64,000 nt of DNA, taken from positions 1 to 64,000 of the forward strand of contig DASPFV010000340.1 in NCBI GenBank assembly GCA_035620975.1, read 5' to 3'. The DNA is from DASPFV01 sp035620975. GTDB lineage: Bacteria > Acidobacteriota > Vicinamibacteria > Vicinamibacterales > 2-12-FULL-66-21. The position numbers were made by a program, and so were the translations under genes. The notes beneath the pieces are model-generated. The model had not been told where the DNA came from. It saw only the letters and a list, made by a program, of their open reading frames with translations, and searched no databases. Positions 42,989-50,507 of this stretch are shown piece by piece (within the stretch, counting starts at the first letter, position 1; every line of letters starts with the position of its first letter).

Positions 42989-44155
42989 TTATTGTAGCGG
43001 AAAGTGGAACTCCTCCACGGCCGCAGCATCGACCGCCTGCCGGACCATCGCGTCGACGTCGAGAGCGCCTTCGGCGCGGACCACGTCGGCCCGGCGGGCC
43101 CTGGTCGCCGGATGGCGCGGTGTGAAGAGCGTGCAGCAGTCCTGATCCGGGATGATCGAGATGGGATAGGTCCCCAGCACGCGCGCCTGTTCGGTGATCT
43201 CCTCCTTGTCCATGCCGATGAGCGGCCTGAGCACCGGGAGCGACGCCGCCTCGCCGATCGACGTGAGGTTCTCGAGCGTCTGCGAAGCGACCTGGCCAAC
43301 CACTTCGCCTGTCACGAGCGCCTGGGCGCGCTGCCGGCGTCCGATGGCTTCGGCAATCCTCATCATCAGCCGCCGGTAGAGGACGACCCGGAGAGGCGGC
43401 GCGACCGAGAGGACGACGCGCTGCTGCAGCTCGCCGAAGGGCACCAGGAACAGCCGCGAGTGGAGTTGGTACTGCGTGAGCAGTCCGACCAGCTCGCGCG
43501 CCTTCTCCTGCGAGGCCCGGGACAGGATCGGATAGCTGTGGAAGTGCACGAAGAGCACGCGGCACCCGCGCCGCATCATCCGCCATGCCGCGACTGGCGA
43601 GTCGATCCCGCCCGACAGCAGGCAGGCCACCCGCCCGCTGACGCCGACCGGAAGCCCGCCGGGTCCCGGGTCCTTGCCAAAGAAGTAGAACGCCTCGCTG
43701 GCCAGCGTCTCCACATGAATCGTGAGCGCCGGATTGGAGAGGTCCACGTGCCAGCCCCGCGCCGCCTTGATGCGGCCGCCGACTTCGCGCTCGATCTGGG
43801 GCGAGGTCAGCGGGAATCGCTTGTCGGCGCGCCGGGCCGACACGCGGAACGACGACGGATCGGAGGGATCGAGATCTTTCAGGATCTCGCGGGCGATGCC
43901 CTCGACGTCGAGCGGCGCGCGCCCCGCCCGGGCGAAGTTGCCGACGCCGAACACGCGGCTGAGGCGCTCCCGGAGGGGCGCCCAGTCCGCCTCCGGCGCG
44001 AGCACCAGCTCGATGCGACCCATCAGCGCGCGGACCTCGCGCACCCCGAGACCGGCCGTGCTCTCGCGCAGATTCCGCACGAGCCGCGCGACGAACCAGG
44101 GACGGTTCTTCCCCTTCAGCGCGATCTCCTGGTAGTGCACGATCACTGACGTCAT
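42989..44155 (-). CDS. thiI: tRNA 4-thiouridine synthetase
   Basis: A 388-residue enzyme that sulfurates uridine-8 of tRNA and often supplies sulfur for thiamine. Order: N-terminal ferredoxin-like segment (VIVHYQEIALKGKNRPWFV), THUMP domain to about residue 165, and the PP-loop ATPase with LLSGGIDSPVAAW. The HPFxSYP-type region (VHFHSYPILS) and TGEVVGQVASQTLENL are typical. It lacks the C-terminal rhodanese domain of the E. coli enzyme, but keeps a CC pair (DQDCCTLFTPRHP) as in rhodanese-less ThiI. A separate two-domain rhodanese at 29554 could act in trans. It is 61 nt downstream of hpnE on the same strand. Confidence 0.94.
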   Translation of the reverse strand: MTSVIVHYQEIALKGKNRPWFVARLVRNLRESTAGLGVREVRALMGRIELVLAPEADWAPLRERLSRVFGVGNFARAGRAPLDVEGIAREILKDLDPSDPSSFRVSARRADKRFPLTSPQIEREVGGRIKAARGWHVDLSNPALTIHVETLASEAFYFFGKDPGPGGLPVGVSGRVACLLSGGIDSPVAAWRMMRRGCRVLFVHFHSYPILSRASQEKARELVGLLTQYQLHSRLFLVPFGELQQRVVLSVAPPLRVVLYRRLMMRIAEAIGRRQRAQALVTGEVVGQVASQTLENLTSIGEAASLPVLRPLIGMDKEEITEQARVLGTYPISIIPDQDCCTLFTPRHPATRARRADVVRAEGALDVDAMVRQAVDAAAVEEFHFPLQ

Positions 44156-44216
44156 GGCTCGCAGCTCGCCCGCAGTCTGCCGCACCGGCCGGCCGCTGGA
44201 AAGGGAACGCAGGGAT

Positions 44217-45599
44217 TCAGGCCGTCGTTCCGCGAGACGCTGTCTCGCCCTCCGTTTCGAGCAGGTGGCGCGCGGCCCGGTGTCCGCTGACCACGGCGCT
44301 CTCGATCGTCCCCGGCAGGCCCGTGTCGATCCAGTCGCCGGCGAGCACGAGCCCCTCGAGGGCCGTCTGCACGCCGGGCCGCGGGGGCTGGCCGGGCGCG
44401 AGCGAGAACGTCGCGCGCTTCTCCCGAATCACCGTCCCCTGAACGAGCCGGGCCGCCCGCGCCCCGGGCAGGGCCGCCGCCACCTCCCCCGCCGCGAGCC
44501 GGACGAGATCCTCGGCGGTGCCCCCCACGAGCGCGTCGGCCGCGCTCGCCACCAGCGACAGGTGCGACGCCCCTCCCCCGAACGCCGCGCGCTTGTCGAA
44601 CACCCACTGCATCGCGCGCCCCGGCAGCCCCACGAAGAGATCGTCCATCACCTGCCGGTCGTACCAGAGGTTGACCGTCACGATGGGCATGGACTGCATC
44701 GCGTCTGCACCGGCAATCGTGCCAGCCAGCGCCGGCGGAGGCGACCCGTCGAAGAGCGTACGCAGCGCGTGCCAGGGCACGGCGGCCACGACGCGGCGAA
44801 CCGGAACGACCGCGTCCCGCACCCGGACGCCGCAGACACGATCGGCGTCGGTCACGACCCGCGCAAGGGCGCCGGTGCGGACGACGCCGCCGCGCGCTTC
44901 GATCCAGGTCCGGGCGGGCTCGGCGTACATCTGGTGCAGCGGAACCGCCGGCATCACGAGCGCCGCATCGGACGGATCCGACCCGAACATCCCGGCCAGC
45001 ACCCGCACGAACGGTTCGGCACCAGCGGTCTCCGGCGACTGATTCAGCGCTGCCACGGCAAGCGGTTCCCACAGCCACTCCCGGAGCCTCGGACCCTGCC
45101 CGTACCGTGTCAGCCAGGCTGCCACGGTCGGGGTTCCCGGGCCAACCGACACGTGACCGTCCCGTTCCAGCTCGCGCCTCGCCAGCCGGAGCGGCCGCGC
45201 GAGCCGCAGCACCGACAGCCGATCGCCCCATGGCAGGGCGTTCCAGCCGAGCACCCCGGCCAGCAGGTGGAGCGGCGACGGCAGCCGCGGACAACGGAGC
45301 TCGACCCGTCGGCCGTGCTCGTCGATCCAGGGCACCACCAGTGAGGGCTGGCGATGCACCCGATCGGCCGCCCCGATGCGGCGCAGGAACGCCAGCGTCT
45401 CGCGGTAGCAGCCGAACATGACGTGCTGGCCGTTGTCCACGAGCTCGCCCGTCTGCCGATCCACGAACGCCGTCGCGCGCCCGCCCAGCCGGGGCCGCCC
45501 CTCCAGGACCAGCACGCGGGCGCCCCGCCCGGCCAGGGCCGACGCGGCGCTCAGGCCCGCGAAGCCCGCACCGATCACCACGACGTCTGGAGACGTCAT
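44217..45599 (-). CDS. hpnE: Hydroxysqualene dehydroxylase (squalene-associated FAD-dependent desaturase)
   Basis: A 460-residue flavoprotein of the amine-oxidase/phytoene-desaturase superfamily. The FAD-binding motif is VVVIGAGFAGLSAASALAGR. HpnE landmarks are DNGQHVMFGCYRETLAFLRR, WEPLAVAALNQSPE, and the C-terminal LAGDWIDTGLPGTIESAV. It reduces hydroxysqualene to squalene in the bacterial three-enzyme route. Its ATG overlaps the hpnD stop by 4 nt. It is the last hpn gene of the operon pduO-hpnC-hpnD-hpnE. Confidence 0.93.
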   Translation of the reverse strand: MTSPDVVVIGAGFAGLSAASALAGRGARVLVLEGRPRLGGRATAFVDRQTGELVDNGQHVMFGCYRETLAFLRRIGAADRVHRQPSLVVPWIDEHGRRVELRCPRLPSPLHLLAGVLGWNALPWGDRLSVLRLARPLRLARRELERDGHVSVGPGTPTVAAWLTRYGQGPRLREWLWEPLAVAALNQSPETAGAEPFVRVLAGMFGSDPSDAALVMPAVPLHQMYAEPARTWIEARGGVVRTGALARVVTDADRVCGVRVRDAVVPVRRVVAAVPWHALRTLFDGSPPPALAGTIAGADAMQSMPIVTVNLWYDRQVMDDLFVGLPGRAMQWVFDKRAAFGGGASHLSLVASAADALVGGTAEDLVRLAAGEVAAALPGARAARLVQGTVIREKRATFSLAPGQPPRPGVQTALEGLVLAGDWIDTGLPGTIESAVVSGHRAARHLLETEGETASRGTTA

Positions 45600-46438
45600 G
45601 AAAGGAGGACCGTGCGGGCCCAGATCGAGGCGGCGATGAGCGCGCGTCGCGGACGCGGGATGCGCACGACCGACGAGAACACGTCGTAGTCGCGCTGCTC
45701 GATCCGGTCCAGGATGGCCCGATAGATCGCCCCCATGATCTCGGCGGCCACCAGGCGCCGCGCATCGCCTCGCGGGAGCCCCCGCGCGGCGCGGCCGTAG
45801 TAGTCGCGCGCGCGCATGGCCTGCCGACGCAGGAGCGCCTTCACGGCGCCCGACTGCACACCGCTGCCGGCGCCCGACGTCTCGCGCCGCAGGTCGGCTT
45901 CGGTGCAGCCGTGCGCGCGGAGATCCTCGAGCGGGATGTACACGCGTCCGCGCGCGAGGTCGGCGGGCACGTCGCGCAGGATGTTCGTCAGCTGGAGCGC
46001 CACCCCGAGGTCGGTCGCGTACTGCCGCGCGGCCGGGTCGCGGTAACCGAAGATCTCCAGACAGATGAGGCCGACGGCCGACGCCACGCGGAGGCAGTAC
46101 GCATGAAGATCCTCGAACGTGTCGTAGCGGCGCGGCGTCACGTCCATCTCGACGCCTTCGATCAGCGCCTCGAACGCGGGACGAGGCAACCCGAAGCGCG
46201 CCACCAGCGGCACGAGAGCACGGCCCTGCGGAGTAGCCGGTTCACCTCCCTCGAAGCAGGCCACCAGCTCCGCCCGCCATCGCGCGACCTCCGCGGCGGC
46301 GGCCGCCTCGTTGCGGGCTCCCCTCTCATCGGTCGCATCGTCCACCGCGCGGCAGAAGTCCCAGACGGCGACGATCGCGCGGCGCTTCTCGGACGGCAGG
46401 ACCAGGAACGAATAGTAGAAGTTCGTGTCTCGAGCCAC
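45596..46438 (-). CDS. hpnD: Presqualene diphosphate synthase
   Basis: A 280-residue head-to-head prenyl synthase joining two farnesyl diphosphates to presqualene diphosphate. The first aspartate motif is DFCRAVDDATDE. The second is LTNILRDVPADLARGR, followed by VYIPLEDL. NFYYSFLVLPSEKRRAI near the N-terminus is the family start. It lies 7 nt after hpnC and overlaps hpnE by 4 nt, so the three are co-translated. Confidence 0.94.
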   Translation of the reverse strand: MARDTNFYYSFLVLPSEKRRAIVAVWDFCRAVDDATDERGARNEAAAAAEVARWRAELVACFEGGEPATPQGRALVPLVARFGLPRPAFEALIEGVEMDVTPRRYDTFEDLHAYCLRVASAVGLICLEIFGYRDPAARQYATDLGVALQLTNILRDVPADLARGRVYIPLEDLRAHGCTEADLRRETSGAGSGVQSGAVKALLRRQAMRARDYYGRAARGLPRGDARRLVAAEIMGAIYRAILDRIEQRDYDVFSSVVRIPRPRRALIAASIWARTVLLS

Positions 46439-46445
46439 GGCGGTG

Positions 46446-47375
46446 TCAGAGGCGCGGGCCGGCTACCCTCCGCAGCTGGAGCGTGTCGGCAGCCGTGGCG
46501 CGGCGCCAGCGCAGCGCGGCGAGCAGCAGCGGCGCGGCGTCCTGCACTCCCAGGACCGGCCGATGGCGAAACACGTCGAATTGAACCGCGTCGAGCTTGT
46601 CGAGCACGCGCACGCCGCCAAGCCAGGTCAACCGCAGCTCCCAGCGGAGCCGGCCGTGCACCCCGTCGCAGACCGGACGGCCGACCGTGAACAGCTCGCG
46701 CGTCCTCGCCGAAACAGACGAGAGAGCCGTCCTCCAGGCAGGCGTGATGGTGCGGGCGTGCAAATCCGCTTCGCGGGCACCCGCCGCGCGGTAGTGGTCG
46801 GCTGGAACGTAGAGGCGGCCGATGGCCCAGTCGCGCTCGAGATCCTGCCAGAAGTTCGTGAGCTGCAGCGCCGTGCAGACGGCGTCAGAGGCGCCGTCGA
46901 GGTGCGCGTCGCGATAGCCCGCGACGCGCAGCACCAGGCGTCCAATCGGATTCGCCGATCGACGGCAGTAGTCGAGCAGATCGTCCCACGTCCCGTACCG
47001 CTTCGTCGTCACGTCCTGGCGGAAGGCGCTGAGCAGATCCTCGAAGAGACTCAGCGGGAGTCCATGCCGGCGCATCGTATCGCCGAGCGCGAGGAACACG
47101 AGATCCGCTCCGGACGCCGCCGGGCCCGGCGACGGCGCGCCGGCCACGTGCCGCAACCGGGCGAGCCACTCGTCCAGATGCCGAAGGCGGTCCGGACCGG
47201 GGACCCCGGGTTCGTCCGCGAAATCGTCGGCCGACCTGGCGAAGGCATAGATGGCAGCCACGGCGGGACGAACGCGGGCGGGCAGCAGCCGTGAGGCGAC
47301 CGGGAAGTTCTCGTAGTGCTGGCGCGCGGTGCGCTGGCAGTGGTCGTACGCGCGGGCGAGGAGGACCGCGCTCAC
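46446..47375 (-). CDS. hpnC: Hydroxysqualene synthase
   Basis: A 309-residue prenyl synthase homologous to hpnD that converts presqualene diphosphate to hydroxysqualene. Motifs: HYENFPVASRLLPARVRPAV near the start, FARSADDFADEP (first Asp motif) and LTNFWQDLERDWAIGRLYVP (second Asp motif). The GTG start overlaps the pduO stop (GTGA). The long in-frame extension upstream belongs to the complementary strand of other genes. No squalene-hopene cyclase is visible in the window, so the end product (hopanoid or other triterpene) is not shown here. Confidence 0.93.
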   Translation of the reverse strand: MSAVLLARAYDHCQRTARQHYENFPVASRLLPARVRPAVAAIYAFARSADDFADEPGVPGPDRLRHLDEWLARLRHVAGAPSPGPAASGADLVFLALGDTMRRHGLPLSLFEDLLSAFRQDVTTKRYGTWDDLLDYCRRSANPIGRLVLRVAGYRDAHLDGASDAVCTALQLTNFWQDLERDWAIGRLYVPADHYRAAGAREADLHARTITPAWRTALSSVSARTRELFTVGRPVCDGVHGRLRWELRLTWLGGVRVLDKLDAVQFDVFRHRPVLGVQDAAPLLLAALRWRRATAADTLQLRRVAGPRL

Positions 47376-47911
47376 CACTCGGTTTCCGGCTGGTTCGACC
47401 CGGCGTTGGCCGCACGCGCCATGACGAACAGCAGATCGGACAGCCGGTTCACGTAGACGAGCAACGCCGGCTCGCACGCATCCGGGCCCAGCGCCACCAT
47501 ACTGCGCTCGGCGCGCCGACAGATCGTCCGCGCCACGTGGAGCGACGCGCCCGCGATCGACCCGCCGGGCAGGATGAAGCGCCGCAGCTCCGGCAGGCCG
47601 GACTCGAGCGTGTCGATCCAGCGCTCGAGCCGCTCCACGTCCGCCGGCGAGACGGCCGCTTTGGTCACGCGCCCCGCTATGCGGTGCGCGGGATCGGCCA
47701 GCCGCGCGCCGATCCCGAACAGGTCCCGCTGGATCTGTCGCAGCATCCCGTCGAGCTCGTCCGGGAGGGCGGCCGTGCGGACGAACCCGAGCCAGGCGTT
47801 CAGCTCGTCGACGTCGCCGTAGGCGCCGACGCGCCGGTCGGACTTGGCCACGCGCGTGCCGTCGAAAAGGCTGGTTTCTCCAGCGTCGCCCGTCCTGGTG
47901 TAGATTTTCAC
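47372..47911 (-). CDS. Cob(I)alamin adenosyltransferase, PduO type
   Basis: A 179-residue ATP-binding protein that adenosylates cob(I)alamin to coenzyme B12. KIYTRTGDAGETSLFDGTRV at the N-terminus, AYGDVDELNAWLG, and the C-terminal ICRRAERSMV with YVNRLSDLLF are the PduO signatures. It is the first gene of the operon that continues into hpnCDE, an unusual combination. The GTG at 47911 follows a perfect TATAAT (47924-47919) at 7 nt, so the message is likely leaderless. Confidence 0.92.
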   Translation of the reverse strand: MKIYTRTGDAGETSLFDGTRVAKSDRRVGAYGDVDELNAWLGFVRTAALPDELDGMLRQIQRDLFGIGARLADPAHRIAGRVTKAAVSPADVERLERWIDTLESGLPELRRFILPGGSIAGASLHVARTICRRAERSMVALGPDACEPALLVYVNRLSDLLFVMARAANAGSNQPETEW

Positions 47912-47918
47912 TGGTCCG

Positions 47919-47924
47919 ATTATA
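47919..47924 (-). promoter_or_regulatory. TATAAT box of the pduO-hpnCDE operon
   Basis: A perfect -10 hexamer on the minus strand, 7 nt before the GTG start. No Shine-Dalgarno is present. This single element would drive adenosyltransferase, squalene synthesis and perhaps thiI. Confidence 0.6.
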
Positions 47925-47986
47925 GAGGCGCGCGGTGCCACCGACCGGGCTGACGCCCTCTCGATCCCTGCGCGACTCGCTGCCCG

Positions 47987-48715
47987 ATGCCTCGTCCCCG
48001 ACCGCGCCCTGCGGCCGGCGCGCGGATTGCCGCGCCGGCACTCCCCATCCCCGCGGCCCGCCGGCGCTTCCGCCGGCGCCTGCTCGAGTGGTACCGCCGG
48101 CATGGCCGCGACCTGCCCTGGCGCCGGACGAGGGATCCCTACCACATCCTCGTGTCCGAGGTGATGCTCCAGCAGACGCAAGTGGACCGGGTCGTGCCGA
48201 AGTATCACGAGTGGCTCGAGAAATATCCCACGCTCGAGGCGCTTGCGGCCGCCGCGGAGGGTGACGTCGCCGAGACCTGGCGTCCGCTCGGCTACAACAT
48301 CCGGCCCCGCCGGCTGCATGCGATTGCGCGGGAGTCGATGGCGCGTTACGGCGGATCGCTGCCAGCCGACGAGGAGACGCTCCGATCCTTCAAGGGCATC
48401 GGCGCGTACACGGCGGGCGCGGTGCTGAGCTTCGCCTTCGGCCAGCGCGCGGCCATCCTCGATACGAACGTGGCGCGCGTGCTCTTCCGCGTCTTCGTCG
48501 GGCGCGGCAGTCCGGGCACGCACGCGATGCGGAAGCACCTCTGGTCGGTCTCGCGTGCGGTGCTGCCGATGCGGCATGTCTTCGACTTCAACCAGGCGCT
48601 GATGGACTTCGGCGCGACCGTCTGTACGGCACGACGGCCGCAGTGCCGGCACTGCCCGATGCGCTCCGGGTGCGCGGCCTACCCGTTCGAGGCCGGCGAC
48701 GAGCGGAGCGCATAA
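47987..48715 (+). CDS. mutY: Adenine DNA glycosylase catalytic domain (short MutY)
   Basis: A 242-residue base-excision glycosylase removing adenine opposite 8-oxoguanine. SEVMLQQTQVDRV contains the catalytic Glu; the helix-hairpin-helix is FKGIGAYTAGAV; the catalytic Asp is in ILDTNVARV. The 4Fe-4S cluster is C-x6-C-x2-C-x5-C (CTARRPQCRHCPMRSGC). The protein ends there and lacks the C-terminal Nudix-like domain that recognises 8-oxoG in full-length MutY (about 350 aa). A separate Nudix gene starts 2 nt later and may supply it. A proline/arginine-rich N-terminal lead (PRPRPRPAAG) makes the exact start uncertain. Confidence 0.9.
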   Translation: MPRPRPRPAAGARIAAPALPIPAARRRFRRRLLEWYRRHGRDLPWRRTRDPYHILVSEVMLQQTQVDRVVPKYHEWLEKYPTLEALAAAAEGDVAETWRPLGYNIRPRRLHAIARESMARYGGSLPADEETLRSFKGIGAYTAGAVLSFAFGQRAAILDTNVARVLFRVFVGRGSPGTHAMRKHLWSVSRAVLPMRHVFDFNQALMDFGATVCTARRPQCRHCPMRSGCAAYPFEAGDERSA

Positions 48716-48717
48716 CG

Positions 48718-49116
48718 GTGCCCCCGCGGGTGATCGTCACGGCGGCCATCATCGAGCGGAACGGCGCGTTCCTGGTGACGCGGCGCCCCCGCGGCGTGCA
48801 CCTCGAAGGGTTGTGGGAGTTCCCCGGCGGCAAGTGCGAAAGCGACGAATCACTCGCGGGCTGCCTGGAACGCGAGATCCGGGAGGAGCTCGGCACGCCC
48901 TGCGAAGTCGGCCGCGAGATCTTCTCGGTCTCGCACGCCTATCCCGACCGAATCGTCGAGCTGCATTTCCATGCCTGCAGGCTGACGGGCGAGCCGCAGC
49001 CGCTGCTCCGTCAGGAGATGCGCTGGGTCACGCGGCAGGAGCTGCGCCACCTGGACTTCCCGCCCGCGGACGCGGACTTCATCGAGGCGCTGGTCCGGGG
49101 CGCGGAGCCCGCCTGA
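48718..49116 (+). CDS. Nudix hydrolase (MutT-like)
   Basis: A 132-residue Nudix protein from a GTG start 2 nt after mutY. The Nudix box is complete: GGKCESDESLAGCLEREIRE followed by ELG, fitting Gx5Ex7REUxEExGU. VIVTAAIIERNGAFLVTRRP at the start matches (d)NTP pyrophosphohydrolases such as MutT/NudG. With mutY it forms a two-gene 8-oxoguanine defence unit: clean-up of oxidised nucleotides plus repair of A:8-oxoG. It could also act as a detached recognition domain for the short MutY. Confidence 0.9.
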   Translation: MPPRVIVTAAIIERNGAFLVTRRPRGVHLEGLWEFPGGKCESDESLAGCLEREIREELGTPCEVGREIFSVSHAYPDRIVELHFHACRLTGEPQPLLRQEMRWVTRQELRHLDFPPADADFIEALVRGAEPA

Positions 49117-49118
49117 CT

Positions 49119-49450
49119 CGCGGATGCTGTTCGGACGGCGACGCGGGGAATCGCGGATGATTTTCCACGGGACACGGATGCGCGCGAATTCTAGACGGAA
49201 CGCGGATGCGCGCGGCTCTTCGACGGATCGCGGACTTGTCCGCCGTAGCCTGATAAGGCGAAGGCGGATGAACGCGGGATGCGCGCGGATTCCGAAACCG
49301 ACTGCCGCCGGGCGGTTGCCGGAGCCCGCGCAGGCACGTCGCGCCTTCGCCTCGAGCTACGAGGTACGCCATCAGTCCCGTCGAGAGAACCGCGTCCATC
49401 CGCGTCCCGTTTAGAGAGACCGGCCCTGCATCCGCGGTCGTCCGCGTCAC
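49119..49450. repeat. GCGGAT repeats filling a 345-bp convergent gap
   Basis: Up to about 49298 the words are GCGGAT on the plus strand (sense for the Nudix gene), for example ACACGGATGCGCGCG and GGCGGATGAACGCGG. A GTCCGCC...AAGGCGGA inverted pair lies at 49237-49270. From about 49390 to 49450 they are ATCCGCG (sense for ygfZ on the minus strand). The orientation switches in the middle of the gap. No gene is visible. Confidence 0.75.
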
Positions 49451-49461
49451 GTCGCGGCGAT

Positions 49462-50481
49462 TCAGCCGACGAACGGCAGCCGCGTCACGGTCGCTGTCGC
49501 CTCGTGGTCCCCGTCGAGGACCGAGAGCTCCGTGCCGGGCTCGACGAAGGCCCGGTGGACGTAGCCGAGCGCGATGGGACGCTCCAGGGCGGGCGACCGG
49601 ACGGCGCTGGTGAGCACGCCGACGTCCCGATCAGCGGCGCGGATGCGGGAGCCGCGCGCCGGCACGCGTGCGGCGGGAAGCAGCGTCAGCCCGACCAGGC
49701 GACGCGCCACGCGGCCGTGGCCGCGGTGGAGGACCCGGATGATGATCTCCTGCCCCACGTAGCAGCCCTTCGTCAGGCTGATGGCCCGATCCTCGATCCC
49801 GGCCTCGAGGGGAATCGTGTCCTCGTCCATGTCGACGCGGAACGCCGGCCGGCCAGACTCGACCCTCAGGACGTCGTACGTGCCGAGGGAGATGGCCTCG
49901 GCGCCAGCCTGCAGGATCGCGGCGTCCAGCTCGTCGGCCCGCGCCGCGTCGATGAAGAGGTCGAGCCCTCCCGCCACGACTTCGTCGCTGCGGCACACGA
50001 CGAGCGGGGAACCGCGGAACAAACCCGTCCGGTTCGCGAAGGCTCGCTCCGGAAGCGCGGCCAGGCTGTCACCCTGTGTGTCGTGCCCTCCGTCACGCGC
50101 GCCGTCGAGCACGGCGGCGGCCGCGGGGCCCAAGATCGCGAGTTGCGAGATCCCGGACGTGACGTCTTCGACTTGTGCGTCCTCGGTGAAGATGAACTGG
50201 TCGAAGCGGTCCCGCAGCCCGGACGCCAGGTCGGCGTGCAGGTCCACCAGGACCTCCTCTCCGGTCTCCCAGAGCCGCATGTCGGCGATCATCCGGCCCT
50301 GCGGGGTGAGGAACGCGGCGTAGCAGCCTTCGCCCGCAGTCAGCGCGGTGATGTCGTTGGTCAGCAGGCCCTGCAGGTACGCCCGCCGATCGGCCCCCGT
50401 GAAGCGCAGCCGGCCCCGATCGCCCCGCCGGAGCAGGCCGGCGCGGTGAACGACGGCGTCGTATTGTTGCCGTGAAAACAT
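49462..50481 (-). CDS. ygfZ: YgfZ/GcvT-family folate-binding protein (iron-sulfur cluster maintenance)
   Basis: A 339-residue protein with the GcvT-like folate-binding fold (RRAYLQGLLTNDITALTAGE near the N-terminus, LWETGEEVLVDLHADLA). The YgfZ signature KGCYVGQE is intact, including the reactive Cys, followed by RVLHRGHGRVARRLVGL. YgfZ/IBA57 proteins help assemble or repair Fe-S enzymes such as the radical-SAM lipoyl and methylthiolation enzymes. The start at 50481 is the Met directly before SRQQYDAV. Further upstream codons would run into the divergent hydrolase gene 26 nt away. Confidence 0.92.
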   Translation of the reverse strand: MFSRQQYDAVVHRAGLLRRGDRGRLRFTGADRRAYLQGLLTNDITALTAGEGCYAAFLTPQGRMIADMRLWETGEEVLVDLHADLASGLRDRFDQFIFTEDAQVEDVTSGISQLAILGPAAAAVLDGARDGGHDTQGDSLAALPERAFANRTGLFRGSPLVVCRSDEVVAGGLDLFIDAARADELDAAILQAGAEAISLGTYDVLRVESGRPAFRVDMDEDTIPLEAGIEDRAISLTKGCYVGQEIIIRVLHRGHGRVARRLVGLTLLPAARVPARGSRIRAADRDVGVLTSAVRSPALERPIALGYVHRAFVEPGTELSVLDGDHEATATVTRLPFVG

Positions 50482-50495
50482 CGGTGGGAGGCTGG

Positions 50496-50501
50496 TATCC
50501 T
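50496..50501 (+). promoter_or_regulatory. -10 box (TATCCT) of the secreted hydrolase gene
   Basis: It ends 6 nt before the second of two adjacent ATG codons (50505 and 50508). The same TATCCT-6-ATG layout occurs at 21153. By this rule translation starts at 50508. Confidence 0.4.
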
Positions 50502-50507
50502 CAGATG

